From the NCBI GenBank assembly GCA_001766905.1, contig MEKI01000102.1, forward strand, positions 1-44,545: a stretch of DNA of 44,545 nt, in the 5' to 3' direction. The position numbers were made by a program, and so were the translations under genes. Source of the stretch: Acidobacteria bacterium RBG_13_68_16. Lineage in GTDB: Bacteria; Acidobacteriota; Thermoanaerobaculia; Thermoanaerobaculales; Thermoanaerobaculaceae. This document shows, piece by piece, positions 10,692 to 18,379 of this stretch. Positions within the stretch are counted from its first letter, which is position 1, and each line of letters opens with the position of its first letter. Under the pieces are notes generated by a model, which saw only the letters and a program-made list of their open reading frames with translations, was not told where the DNA came from and did no database searches.

Positions 10692-11237
10692 CTACTCACC
10701 CGCCGCGGATGCGGCAAAACGCCGCACCTGGGCGAGCAGCGAACCGTCGAAGACTCGACTGCCCACCCGCACGATGAACCCCGCGAGAAGCTCCTCGCGG
10801 ACCTTCACATCCAGCTCGATTCGCACCCCGAGCGCCACCGCGAGGGCCCGCTCCAACGCAGCTACCTGCTCCCCGTCGGGCCTGGACGGCACCTCGACCC
10901 GCCCTCGCACGATCCCCTCCTTGCGGTCCACGAGCTCCCGGAAGAACGCCACCACCTCGTCCAGGTAGCGCATGCGGATATGGTGCTCGAGGGCGATCAG
11001 CATGCGCTGCGCCTCGGGCCGCAACGACAAGGTTCCTGCGATCGTGTTCACCAGTTCGCGTTTAGCGGCGGGGGCCACCGAGGGCACCTCGAACACGCGC
11101 AACAGCTCGGGTGCGTGCCGAAACAGCTCGGACACCGCGGCGAGGTGCCCCTCGATCTCGCGCAGTGCCGGGACGCCTTCCCTCTGCGTCACCTCGAAGA
11201 GCGCAACCGCGTACGGCCGCGCGACGCGCCGGCTCAC
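10692..11237 (-). CDS. atpH: F1Fo ATP synthase delta subunit
   Basis: A 181-residue protein with the delta/OSCP pattern: an N-terminal helical domain starting [15 protein letters not shown] and the C-terminal [24 protein letters not shown] / [21 protein letters not shown] region. It ties the b/b' peripheral stalk to the top of F1. The GTG start overlaps the atpF stop (GTGA). Confidence 0.93.
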   Translation of the reverse strand: MSRRVARPYAVALFEVTQREGVPALREIEGHLAAVSELFRHAPELLRVFEVPSVAPAAKRELVNTIAGTLSLRPEAQRMLIALEHHIRMRYLDEVVAFFRELVDRKEGIVRGRVEVPSRPDGEQVAALERALAVALGVRIELDVKVREELLAGFIVRVGSRVFDGSLLAQVRRFAASAAGE

Positions 11238-11812
11238 TGTGCACCTCGCGCCGCTCGCGCCGTCAGGCGCTCGACCGTGGTCCGGAAGATGCGCTCGCGG
11301 TCCTCCGGCGTGAGCTCGCGCTGCAGCAGCTCGAGCGCGAGCTCGGCCGCCACCGTAGCGGCTTCAGAGGCAAGCTCCCGACGCGCCTGCTCGACGCGCC
11401 GCGCTGCTTCCTGCTCTATCTGCGCCACCATTCGGGCAGCTTCTTCCTCCCCCTGACGCGCCAACGCCTCACGCTCACGCTCGCCGTCATGCTGCAACCG
11501 CTCCTTCAGTGCCGCGATCTCCCCCGAGAGCGCCGCCACCCGCGTCTCCATCTCCGAGCGCAGGCGCTCGGCCTCCTGTTGCTGGCGTGCTGCCTCCTTC
11601 ATGTGCGAGGCGATCTGCTCCGTGCGAGCGCGGAAGAACCGTGAGAGTGGGCGCACCAGGAGGTAGACGAGAAGGCCGAAGAAGACGATGAGGTTGCCGA
11701 CCTTCCAGAAGAGCGACGGGAGGCCGAGGAAGTCCCCGCCGGCCTCCTCCGCGGCCCACGCCGGCAACGCGCCACAGACGAGGACGAGCGTCACGAGGAG
11801 CCGCTTCTTCAC
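11234..11812 (-). CDS. atpF: F1Fo ATP synthase b subunit
   Basis: A 192-residue peripheral-stalk subunit. The N-terminus has a signal-like stretch (MKKRLLVTLVLVCGALPAWA) ahead of the true membrane helix (FWKVGNLIVFFGLLVYLLV), then a long charged helix rich in Glu, Arg and Ala. The b subunit dimerises, here probably with b', and holds F1 still against the rotor. A cleavable N-terminal leader on b is an inference. GTG start overlaps the atpF' stop by 4 nt. Confidence 0.9.
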   Translation of the reverse strand: MKKRLLVTLVLVCGALPAWAAEEAGGDFLGLPSLFWKVGNLIVFFGLLVYLLVRPLSRFFRARTEQIASHMKEAARQQQEAERLRSEMETRVAALSGEIAALKERLQHDGEREREALARQGEEEAARMVAQIEQEAARRVEQARRELASEAATVAAELALELLQRELTPEDRERIFRTTVERLTARAARGAQ

Positions 11813-12240
11813 GCCACTCTCCGCCCCAGGAGGCGGCTCGCCAGCTCTCGCGCGAGCTCGCTGCTCCGTTCCCGTAGCACCGTGCGAGCGGCGCGCGATG
11901 CCTCGTCCAGCTCCCCGGAGAGCTGGGCCAGGCGCTGCTGCACCTGGCCGCGCGCCGCCTCGATTCTTCTCCGCCGATCCGCGTCACCGCTCGCGCGCAA
12001 CGAGGCCCGTTCCCGCTGCCCCTCCGAAGCCGCAGCCGAAAGTTCTCGCTCGCAGCGTGCGACCGCCTCCTCGAGCGACTGCCGCGCGTGGTCGTACACC
12101 TCGCGCCCCGCTCTGATCGTCGCGTCCCGTTCGTCGAGCACACGCCCCAACGGCTTCACCAGTTGGGTTGAAACCAGCAGGTAGACCAGCCAGAAGCAGG
12201 CCATGATGAGAAACAACGAGTAGTTGGGCGGACCGAACAC
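11809..12240 (-). CDS. atpF': F1Fo ATP synthase b' subunit
   Basis: A 143-residue second b-type subunit with one membrane helix (YSLFLIMACFWLVYLLVSTQLV) followed by the PLGRVLDERDATIRAG motif and a long helix. A b/b' pair is known from photosynthetic bacteria and several other Gram-negative groups. First gene of the operon; GTG start at 12240 with GGAGGT upstream. No atpB, atpE or atpI lies upstream. Confidence 0.88.
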   Translation of the reverse strand: MFGPPNYSLFLIMACFWLVYLLVSTQLVKPLGRVLDERDATIRAGREVYDHARQSLEEAVARCERELSAAASEGQRERASLRASGDADRRRRIEAARGQVQQRLAQLSGELDEASRAARTVLRERSSELARELASRLLGRRVA

Positions 12241-12363
12241 ACTGACCTCCCGCCGACGGCAACGGACGAGGAGGCGTAAAGCCTCCAGCAGCGAGGGCTT
12301 AAGTTAGCAAAGGCGACCGCTGCGGTCAACGGGAGCCGACGCCTGCCGCGGGGGTGGTCACCC
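12241..12363 (-). promoter_or_regulatory. ATP synthase operon leader region
   Basis: This 123-nt gap precedes atpF'. It holds a 6-bp hairpin GGAGGC-GTAAA-GCCTCC (12270-12286) in the likely 5' leader, and an odd palindrome GACCGC-T-GCGGTC (12315-12327) further upstream that could be an operator or part of a terminator of the preceding gene. No convincing -35/-10 pair was found, so whether atp has its own promoter or is read from the btuB unit is open. Confidence 0.35.
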
Positions 12364-13221
12364 CTAGCGCGGGGCTCTCTCGCGGAGGATCAGCTGCGGA
12401 AAACGTTTCTCGAGCGCCCGGTAAAGCTCTGCCACCTGGGCGTCGCCGCCGGTGGCCCAGTCCGCGTCGCGGAACGTCAGGTCGTCCCCGGCAACCGTGC
12501 GCATCCGCAGCTCGCCCACCGAGCCACGCCCGCCCTGCGCCAGCCACGCGGCCCGAAGCGACACCACCGGGACTGATTCGTCGTGACTGGAGCCGCGCCC
12601 GTCGTGCCACTCCAGCCGGTCCGCGGTGAGCACAAGGCGGCCCGTGCTCTCCCGGCGGAAAACCCCCGTCATGCGGAGCAGAGGGCCGAAGGTGATCGGC
12701 TCCATCGGTGCCGGCAACGGAGGCGGCGGCACCAGCGTGGGCATGAGGGTCGGTGGCGGCAATGCCGGAAGGGATGCGAGCGGCGCCCCGCTCGCCACCA
12801 GCGCAAGGATGACCACATCCGCCACCTTACTCTCCTTGAGGTAGATGAGGTCGTTGACGGTGAGCGCGTAGCGTCGTCCGGAGCGGCGCACCCGCTCGGC
12901 GACCGCCTCTGCGGGGAGCCCGGAGTTCACCGCCCGCACGACCTCTGCAAGGTGCTGGTCGTCGGGGCGAACCGGCGTCGGCGTGGGCGTTGTGCGGACA
13001 GCCATCGCCTCGATCACCCGCTCGGGGACGCCGGCGGCCCGTAGCATCGCAAGGTCGGCGGGCGCAAGCGGCGCCACGACAGGCGATTCGCGGATCAGCC
13101 TGAGGATGCCTTCCTCAGGGGCGCCGGCGCGGTGCGCGGCCACGACCTCCGCCACCGTCAGCTCCTGCGCCGGAGCGAGGCCAGCCACGAGCAGCATGAC
13201 CAGGGCCGGGAGAACGCGCAT
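12364..13221 (-). CDS. Exported protein with repeated helical motif and PH-like C-terminus
   Basis: A 285-residue protein with a signal peptide ending near AQELTVAEV. Residues 20-65 and 88-145 are two copies of a helical motif seen in many acidobacterial exported proteins (xVxxxxxGxxEExIxxxIRxS, then LxxxDLxxLxxxxVxxxVI). A Pro-rich linker (PPPTLMPTLVPPPPLP) follows, then a C-terminal region (LVLTADRLEWHDG, VPVVSLRAAWL) that looks like a PH/GRAM-type beta sheet. Function unknown. It begins 25 nt after btuB with the same orientation and so is probably under the same cobalamin riboswitch. Confidence 0.7.
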   Translation of the reverse strand: MRVLPALVMLLVAGLAPAQELTVAEVVAAHRAGAPEEGILRLIRESPVVAPLAPADLAMLRAAGVPERVIEAMAVRTTPTPTPVRPDDQHLAEVVRAVNSGLPAEAVAERVRRSGRRYALTVNDLIYLKESKVADVVILALVASGAPLASLPALPPPTLMPTLVPPPPLPAPMEPITFGPLLRMTGVFRRESTGRLVLTADRLEWHDGRGSSHDESVPVVSLRAAWLAQGGRGSVGELRMRTVAGDDLTFRDADWATGGDAQVAELYRALEKRFPQLILRERAPR

Positions 13222-13246
13222 TGCACCCTCCGGGAACGACCGTCGG

Positions 13247-15070
13247 TCAGTGTATCAACGTCTCCAGCCCGACCATCACGCGACGACCCGGCGAAGGGTA
13301 GCCGCGGACCTCCTCGTAGCTGCGGTCGGCCACGTTCTCCACCCGCAAACGAGCGGAGAGTGCCTTTGCCAGACGCAGGGTGAGGGCGACGTTGGCGGTG
13401 ACGAAACCACCTTGCACCACCCTCGCGAGGCTGACCGGGTCCGCGTCGGGACGGCTCCCGACCCAGACGAGAGAGGCGGCGCCCTCCACCTTGGCCGCGA
13501 GGGGACCGTCCAGAGTCAGCGCCCCCGACCATGCCGGGCGCCGCAGCAGCGTCCGCCCGTCTCCGTCCCGGGCGGACAGCCACGTGAGCGCCGCCTGCAG
13601 GCGGCCACCGTCCCCGAGCGTTGCGATCCACGAGGCCTCCACACCGTTCTGCCTGGCCCGAGCGACGTTCTCGAACCGAAACCTCGTGAGGTCGAATTCG
13701 ATCAGGTCGCGCTCCCGGTTCGCAAACCCGACGACCTGGAGGACCGACCTCCCTCCCGACAACGGCACCGACGCACCCATCTCTGCTGCGTGCGAGCGCT
13801 CGGGCGCAAGTCCGGGGTTCCCGGAGAACGGGTAGTACAGTTCACCGAGACCGGGGGCGCGGAACGCCTGCCCGAAGGAGACCCAGATGCGGACGGGCCG
13901 CCCCTCCCAGCTCACCGAGAGCCGGGGCGACAGCTCACTTCCCCAGGGGTCGGCCTCATCCCAGCGCACCCCGGCCAGCACACCGAACCCGCCCCCGGGG
14001 CTCCAGTCGTCCTGGGCGAAGAGCGAGCGGGTGCGCAGCCGGAGGTCGTTCACGGCGGTGCCGAAGTTGGAGGCGTCGGTGACGGCGTCTTCGCGCCACT
14101 CACCGCCCACCGTGACGCGGTGCTGCCCAAAGCGCTCGTGGAATGCGAGGTTCGCGCCATTCGAGTCGGAGGCCGTGTCGCCGCTCACGAAGCCGGATGC
14201 GTCGTCCGGATCGCGGAACTGCAGGCTCCGCTCGACCCTCGAGAGGGTAGCCTCCAGGGTGCCCCGCTGCCCCAGGCGCCAGCGCAACGGAAGGGCAACG
14301 AGGCTCTCCTCGGCTGCAGTGAAGCGCCTCGGCGTGAGCTGCGCTCCGGAGAACGGGATCTGGGTATGCCCGGTGGTCCGGCGGACGAGGACCCCGATGC
14401 GACCCACCGAACCCAGGGTCATCCCCAGGTCGATCATCCCGGAACGCGACCAGAAGTCGTCGTTCGCCAGCGCTCCGTCTCCCGCCCGGCCAGCCGCGCT
14501 CACGTAGGCGTCCCACGAGCCCCCGGCGAGCCCGGCCTCAACCTCCTCGCGCTGCCACCCGTCACTGCCACCCTCGATTAGCGCGCGCAGCGTGTTTCCG
14601 CCCAAGCGGGCGGGCATCAGCTGCACCACCCCCCCAACGGCGTCGCCGCCGTACAGGGCGGAGAACGGGCCGCGCACGACCTCAACGCGGCCGAGACCCA
14701 CGGTGAGGGGTAGGCTCCAGTCGTACCCGCCGAAAAACGGGGAGTTGAGCCGCACCCCGTCGAAAATCACCAGCGTGTGCGTGGAGGAGGTGCCGCGCAC
14801 GAAAAGCGAGGTGACACCGGCGTCCAGCCCCGAACGGAGCACCGTCACGCCGGGCACCCATCGCAGGGCTTCGGCGACCGTCGTCACGCCCTCGGCTCTC
14901 AGCAGCGACGCCGGGATCACCGTGGAGGCGGCGGACACCTCGTCCGCGGGCTTCTCCTCGCCCGTGGCGGTCACAACCACGGTGTCGTGATAGGCGGGGG
15001 GTTGCTGGGCACTTCCCAAAGGGGGGAACAACGCAAGCGCTGCGAGGACAACGGCGGCACGCCGGACCAT
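13247..15070 (-). CDS. btuB: TonB-dependent receptor, BtuB-like (probable cobalamin uptake)
   Basis: A 607-residue outer-membrane receptor: signal peptide (cleavage near GSAQQ), TonB box DTVVVTAT from residue 29, plug domain (VPGVTVLRSGLDAGVTSLFVRG, IFDGVRLNSPFFGGYDW, VRGPFSALYGGDAVGGVVQL) and a 22-strand-type barrel ending in a C-terminal His. Length equals BtuB (about 600). It would import cobalamin or a relative into the periplasm using TonB energy. The specific substrate call rests on the cobalamin riboswitch in its leader, not on the receptor sequence itself. ATG start with GGGAGG 8 nt upstream, directly after the riboswitch, so translation control by masking the ribosome site is plausible. 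Confidence 0.88.
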   Translation of the reverse strand: MVRRAAVVLAALALFPPLGSAQQPPAYHDTVVVTATGEEKPADEVSAASTVIPASLLRAEGVTTVAEALRWVPGVTVLRSGLDAGVTSLFVRGTSSTHTLVIFDGVRLNSPFFGGYDWSLPLTVGLGRVEVVRGPFSALYGGDAVGGVVQLMPARLGGNTLRALIEGGSDGWQREEVEAGLAGGSWDAYVSAAGRAGDGALANDDFWSRSGMIDLGMTLGSVGRIGVLVRRTTGHTQIPFSGAQLTPRRFTAAEESLVALPLRWRLGQRGTLEATLSRVERSLQFRDPDDASGFVSGDTASDSNGANLAFHERFGQHRVTVGGEWREDAVTDASNFGTAVNDLRLRTRSLFAQDDWSPGGGFGVLAGVRWDEADPWGSELSPRLSVSWEGRPVRIWVSFGQAFRAPGLGELYYPFSGNPGLAPERSHAAEMGASVPLSGGRSVLQVVGFANRERDLIEFDLTRFRFENVARARQNGVEASWIATLGDGGRLQAALTWLSARDGDGRTLLRRPAWSGALTLDGPLAAKVEGAASLVWVGSRPDADPVSLARVVQGGFVTANVALTLRLAKALSARLRVENVADRSYEEVRGYPSPGRRVMVGLETLIH

Positions 15071-15094
15071 GGAAACCTCCCGTTTCCCGCTCGG

Positions 15095-15270
15095 GATGGC
15101 AGGTCTCCTGGCTCCCGGATCATCCGGAACCGCTCGCCTTCCCAGGCGTCAGGCCTTTCGACCCGGGCGCCCAGTGGCTGTGTGAGCGGTCCGTCCCCGG
15201 TCACAGTGGCGGGGGCCGCGCCGGACTCGCACCGGCTTCCCTCGACACCACCCCGGACAGCTTCCAAACC
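15095..15270 (-). promoter_or_regulatory. Cobalamin riboswitch
   Basis: Read on the minus strand the leader shows the hallmark elements in order: GAAGCCGGTGCGAGTCCGGC, then GCCACTGTGACC, a variable region, a second GCCACTGGG, and the terminal box AGCCAGGAGACCTGCC (15098-15113), which ends 16 nt before the btuB ribosome site. These are the conserved blocks of the AdoCbl riboswitch family. When B12 is plentiful it should lower expression of btuB and probably of the downstream exported protein. The exact 5' end is estimated. Confidence 0.95.
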
Positions 15271-15272
15271 AC

Positions 15273-15300
15273 ACTCTAGCGGCCACCGGAGAAAAAGCAA
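15273..15300 (-). promoter_or_regulatory. Candidate btuB promoter
   Basis: TTGCTT (15300-15295) and TAGAGT (15278-15273) are separated by 16 nt, giving transcription starting just at the riboswitch. Matches to consensus are only 3/6 and 4/6. The -35 element would lie inside the T-tract of the upstream terminator. Confidence 0.35.
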
Positions 15301-15323
15301 GCGGCCCGGGAGGCCCGGGCCGC
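15291..15323 (-). terminator. Rho-independent terminator of the DUF1573 gene
   Basis: Perfect 10-bp GC-rich arms (GCGGCCCGGG / CCCGGGCCGC) with a 3-nt loop, followed on the minus strand by TTGCTTTTTC. It lies 21 nt after the stop of the DUF1573 gene and insulates it from the B12-regulated unit. Confidence 0.85.
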
Positions 15324-15344
15324 GGGAGCATCAAGCCTCGCGTC

Positions 15345-16412
15345 CTACTGCACGACCGCCTGGATCGGGACCTCCAGGAGCTTGCGCAGTGGGTCGGTTG
15401 TGGTGATCCTCACGGTTGCCTTCTGCGTGCCCTTGGGCACGCCGGCCTTCATGCTCACCGCCACCTGGTACCGCTGTCCCGCTTGCAGCGGAATGACCTC
15501 GGTGGAGAAGTTGGGGTTGTCCACCTTGACATCGGAGAGCTGCAGCTCCGCGCCCTGGCGGTTGTTCACCACCAGGAAGTTCTGACCGACAAGGGCGTCA
15601 CCGCCCACGGTGCCAAAGTTGACCTGCGCCGGAATCACCTGAACCACCGGCCGTACAGCCCCGGTGACGTTGATCGTGACCTCGGGTGCCTTGGGTGCGT
15701 TGGTCTTCACAACGATCTTGTGGTTGAGCATCCCCTCCGGAGCGTTCGCCGGCACGGTCACGGTGAGGTCCCACTGCGAGCCCTTTCGCTCCGGAACCCG
15801 CTCCTTCTCTTCCATCTCTTTGTACGTCAGCTGGTAGGGCCCTCCGCTGGCCTCGGCGCCTTCGATCTTGAAGTCCGAGCCGTCCGCCGACAGCAGCACC
15901 AGCTTCTCGCTGGCGGACTCCCCTTGCAGCACGTTGCGAAAGATGACCAGCGGGCGGGGGAGCACCTCGATGAACGCCCGAACGTCGGCCTTGATCACAA
16001 CGTTGACCTGAGGGGTCGCGGGGTCGTTGGAGAACACCAGCACCGCCTTGGAGACCGGGCCCGAGAACCCGGTGGTGTCCACCTCGGCCGTGATCTTGCC
16101 CGTGCCGCCGGGCGGGATCGTGCGGTCGAAGCTGGCCACGGTGCAGCCGCAGGTGGGCCGAACCTGGGTGACCTCGAGGGGCGCCTTGCCGGTGTTCCGT
16201 ACCTCGAAGACAGCACGGAGTTTCTCGCCCTTTGCCACGGTGCCGAAGTCCTTGATCTTCTCGGGAACGTCGATCACGGGCCGGGGCCCTTCCGGGGCCA
16301 CCTGGACCGCGGTCTGTGACTGAGCCTGCAGCGGCGCCGAGGCCGGCTGCTGGGCTACCACCGCCGCCGCCATCAACCCGGCCGCGAGTGAACAAACGAT
16401 CGTTCGCGTCAT
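15345..16412 (-). CDS. DUF1573 domain exported protein
   Basis: A 355-residue protein with a signal peptide (AAGLMAAAVVAQQPASA). Residues about 45-150 form a DUF1573 / Ig-like ASH-type domain (FGTVAKGEKLRAVFEVRNTG, VRPTCGCTVASF, IPPGGTGKI), and a second, less conserved copy sits at about 255-355 (VIPAQVNFGTVGG). The family is common in Bacteroidetes, Planctomycetes and Acidobacteria; its role is unclear but the beta-sandwich fold suggests binding or structure in the periplasm. Start at the ATG at 16412 with GGAGG upstream; the longer ORF would put a charged tail before the signal peptide. Single-gene unit with its own terminator, divergent from mpl. Confidence 0.85.
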   Translation of the reverse strand: MTRTIVCSLAAGLMAAAVVAQQPASAPLQAQSQTAVQVAPEGPRPVIDVPEKIKDFGTVAKGEKLRAVFEVRNTGKAPLEVTQVRPTCGCTVASFDRTIPPGGTGKITAEVDTTGFSGPVSKAVLVFSNDPATPQVNVVIKADVRAFIEVLPRPLVIFRNVLQGESASEKLVLLSADGSDFKIEGAEASGGPYQLTYKEMEEKERVPERKGSQWDLTVTVPANAPEGMLNHKIVVKTNAPKAPEVTINVTGAVRPVVQVIPAQVNFGTVGGDALVGQNFLVVNNRQGAELQLSDVKVDNPNFSTEVIPLQAGQRYQVAVSMKAGVPKGTQKATVRITTTDPLRKLLEVPIQAVVQ

Positions 16413-16499
16413 CTCTTGAGACCTCCTCTCGCCTACGTCCGCGTCCGGCTCCGCCGGAGGTGGTAGAGTACACCCCCGCGCGGGAGCGCGCCAGCGTGT

Positions 16500-17900
16500 A
16501 TGCAGAAAGCTTGCCACTTTTACCTCCTCCCAATCGGCGGGACGGCCACTGCTGCGCTGGCGGGGCTCCTCCACGACGCGGGCGAGCGGGTCTCAGGGGT
16601 CGATGCCGTGCTCTACCCCCCCACCTCCGAGCTGCTGGCGGAGTTGGGGTTGCCGGTGCGGCTCGGTTTCGACCCCGCCGGCATCCCCGCCGACCTGGAT
16701 CAGGTGATCATCGGCAACGCCCTGCCGCGCACTAACATCGAGGTGCAGGCGGTTCTGCAGCGCGGGCTCCCCTACACCTCACAGGCCAAAGCCTTTGGCG
16801 ATCGTTTCTGCCGGTCGGGCCGCACGGTCGTGGTGGCCGGCACCCACGGCAAGACCACGACGACGGCCCTGGCTTCGCACATCCTCACGACGGGTGGCCT
16901 CGACCCGACGGCACTGATCGGAGGCGTGCCCCGAGGTGGAAGGCCCTGGCGCCTCGGACACGGCGGCTGGACGGTGGTGGAAGGGGACGAGTACAACACC
17001 GCGTTCTTCGACCGCGGCCCCAAGTTCCTGCACTTCCGCCCGCACATCTTCGTGGTCGGAAACGTCGAGTTCGACCACGGGGACATCTACCCCGACCTAG
17101 ATGCCATCCTGGCAGCGTTTCGTGCCGGAGTGGCGCTTGTGGGCGGCGACGGGCACATCGTCGCCAACACAGGGGATGCTGGCGCGCAGCAGGTGGCCGC
17201 GAACCACCCCCGCGCGGTCGGGTACGGGCTCGCCTCGCACGCCGATCTCGCGTGCAAAGACTGGGGCCACACCGACGGCCATTTGCGCGCCACCGTGCGG
17301 TGGCAGGGGCAGCTGTTCGACCTCGAGACGCCGCTGGTCGGGCGGCACAACCTGGACAACCTCCTCGCCGCGTGCACCTGTGCCCTCCTCGCCGGGATTC
17401 CCCCCGAGGCCGTCGCACACGCAGCCGCGAGCTTTCCGGGCGTGCGGCGCCGACTGGAGCTGGTGGGTGAGGCGGCCGGGGTCTCGGTTGTGGACGACTT
17501 TGCCCACCACCCCACCGCGGTCGGCCTCACCCTGGAAGGGGCGCGTCACCGGTTCCCGGGGTGCCGGCTAGTCGCCGTCTTCGAACCGCGCTCCCTCACT
17601 GCCGGTCGCAGGACGTTCGCCGCCGCCTACGAGAACGCCTTGGCCAGAGCAGACGTGGCGCTCCTCGCGCCGGCTTTCCACCGGGTCCGCCTGGGGCCGG
17701 AGCTGGCACTCGACTGTGAGGCGCTGGCGGCCGCGCTTGTCGCCCGCGGGGTCGACGCCGAGGCGCTTCGCGAGGACTCAGACATCGTCGATGCCGTGCG
17801 GAGGCACGTGCGAACCGGCGACGCGGTGATCTGCATGTCGTCGGGGGAGTTCGGCGGCCTACCTCGGCGGCTGCTCGAGAGGCTCCGGAGGGACGGATGA
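16500..17900 (+). CDS. mpl: Mpl-type UDP-N-acetylmuramate:tripeptide ligase
   Basis: A 466-residue Mur ligase family protein. It has an N-terminal Rossmann domain (HFYLLPIGGTATAALAGLL), the ATP motif GTHGKTTT at 114-121, the Mpl-like EGDEYNTAFFDRGPKF motif, HNLDNLLAA, and the C-terminal-domain motifs DDFAHHPTAV and FEPRS. Mpl reattaches the recycled tripeptide L-Ala-gamma-D-Glu-mDap to UDP-MurNAc in the cytoplasm. DEYNTAFFD distinguishes it from MurC. The ATG at 16500 lacks a clear ribosome site. It overlaps pgpA by 4 nt (ATGA). Confidence 0.9.
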   Translation: MQKACHFYLLPIGGTATAALAGLLHDAGERVSGVDAVLYPPTSELLAELGLPVRLGFDPAGIPADLDQVIIGNALPRTNIEVQAVLQRGLPYTSQAKAFGDRFCRSGRTVVVAGTHGKTTTTALASHILTTGGLDPTALIGGVPRGGRPWRLGHGGWTVVEGDEYNTAFFDRGPKFLHFRPHIFVVGNVEFDHGDIYPDLDAILAAFRAGVALVGGDGHIVANTGDAGAQQVAANHPRAVGYGLASHADLACKDWGHTDGHLRATVRWQGQLFDLETPLVGRHNLDNLLAACTCALLAGIPPEAVAHAAASFPGVRRRLELVGEAAGVSVVDDFAHHPTAVGLTLEGARHRFPGCRLVAVFEPRSLTAGRRTFAAAYENALARADVALLAPAFHRVRLGPELALDCEALAAALVARGVDAEALREDSDIVDAVRRHVRTGDAVICMSSGEFGGLPRRLLERLRRDG

Positions 17901-18379
17901 AGGCCTGGCTCGCCCGCGCCCTGGCCACCGTCGGTGGGCTCGGGGACCTCGTGCCCGCCCCCGGAACCACCGTGGGCTCGCTGGCGGGAGTCCTGCTGTA
18001 CTGGGGAGCCTCCCGACTGTGGCCGCATCCGGTGTGGGTGGTTGCCGTCGGCGGGCTTTGCGTGCTGGTGCCCGTTTCGGTGTGGGCCTGCGGGGCGGAG
18101 GCCTCACGGCGTAGCCGGGCCGACCCGGGCCCGGTGGTGCTGGACGAGGTTGCCGGGCAGTGGCTCGCCCTCGCGGTCGTGGCGCTGGCCCGGTCGCGGC
18201 CGCCCGTACCGAGCGAGCTGGTGGTGGCGTTCCTGTTGTTCCGCCTCCTGGACGTGGCCAAGCCGTGGCCGATCCGACCGCTGGAGCGCCTCCCCGGGGG
18301 CTGGGGGATCGTCGCCGACGACCTCGCCGCGGCCGTCGCGGCAGGCCTCCTCGCGCTCGGGGTAAGCCTGCTCCTCTAG
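17897..18379 (+). CDS. pgpA: Phosphatidylglycerophosphatase A
   Basis: A 160-residue membrane protein with the PgpA motifs GDLVPAPGTTVGSL near the N-terminus, DPGPVVLDEVAGQWLA mid-way, and FRLLDVAKPWPI...LPGGWGIVADDLAA near the end, with about three to four hydrophobic segments. It removes the phosphate from phosphatidylglycerol-phosphate in the inner membrane. Translationally coupled to mpl by an ATGA overlap. Its TAG stop shares the palindrome CTAG with the stop of the convergent phosphatase gene. Confidence 0.92.
   Translation: MKAWLARALATVGGLGDLVPAPGTTVGSLAGVLLYWGASRLWPHPVWVVAVGGLCVLVPVSVWACGAEASRRSRADPGPVVLDEVAGQWLALAVVALARSRPPVPSELVVAFLLFRLLDVAKPWPIRPLERLPGGWGIVADDLAAAVAAGLLALGVSLLL

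Noticed and set aside
12983-14581. 532-residue plus-strand ORF opposite btuB
   Set aside because: Antisense shadow of a GC-rich gene; the composition is that of reversed codons and the TonB receptor on the other strand is unambiguous.
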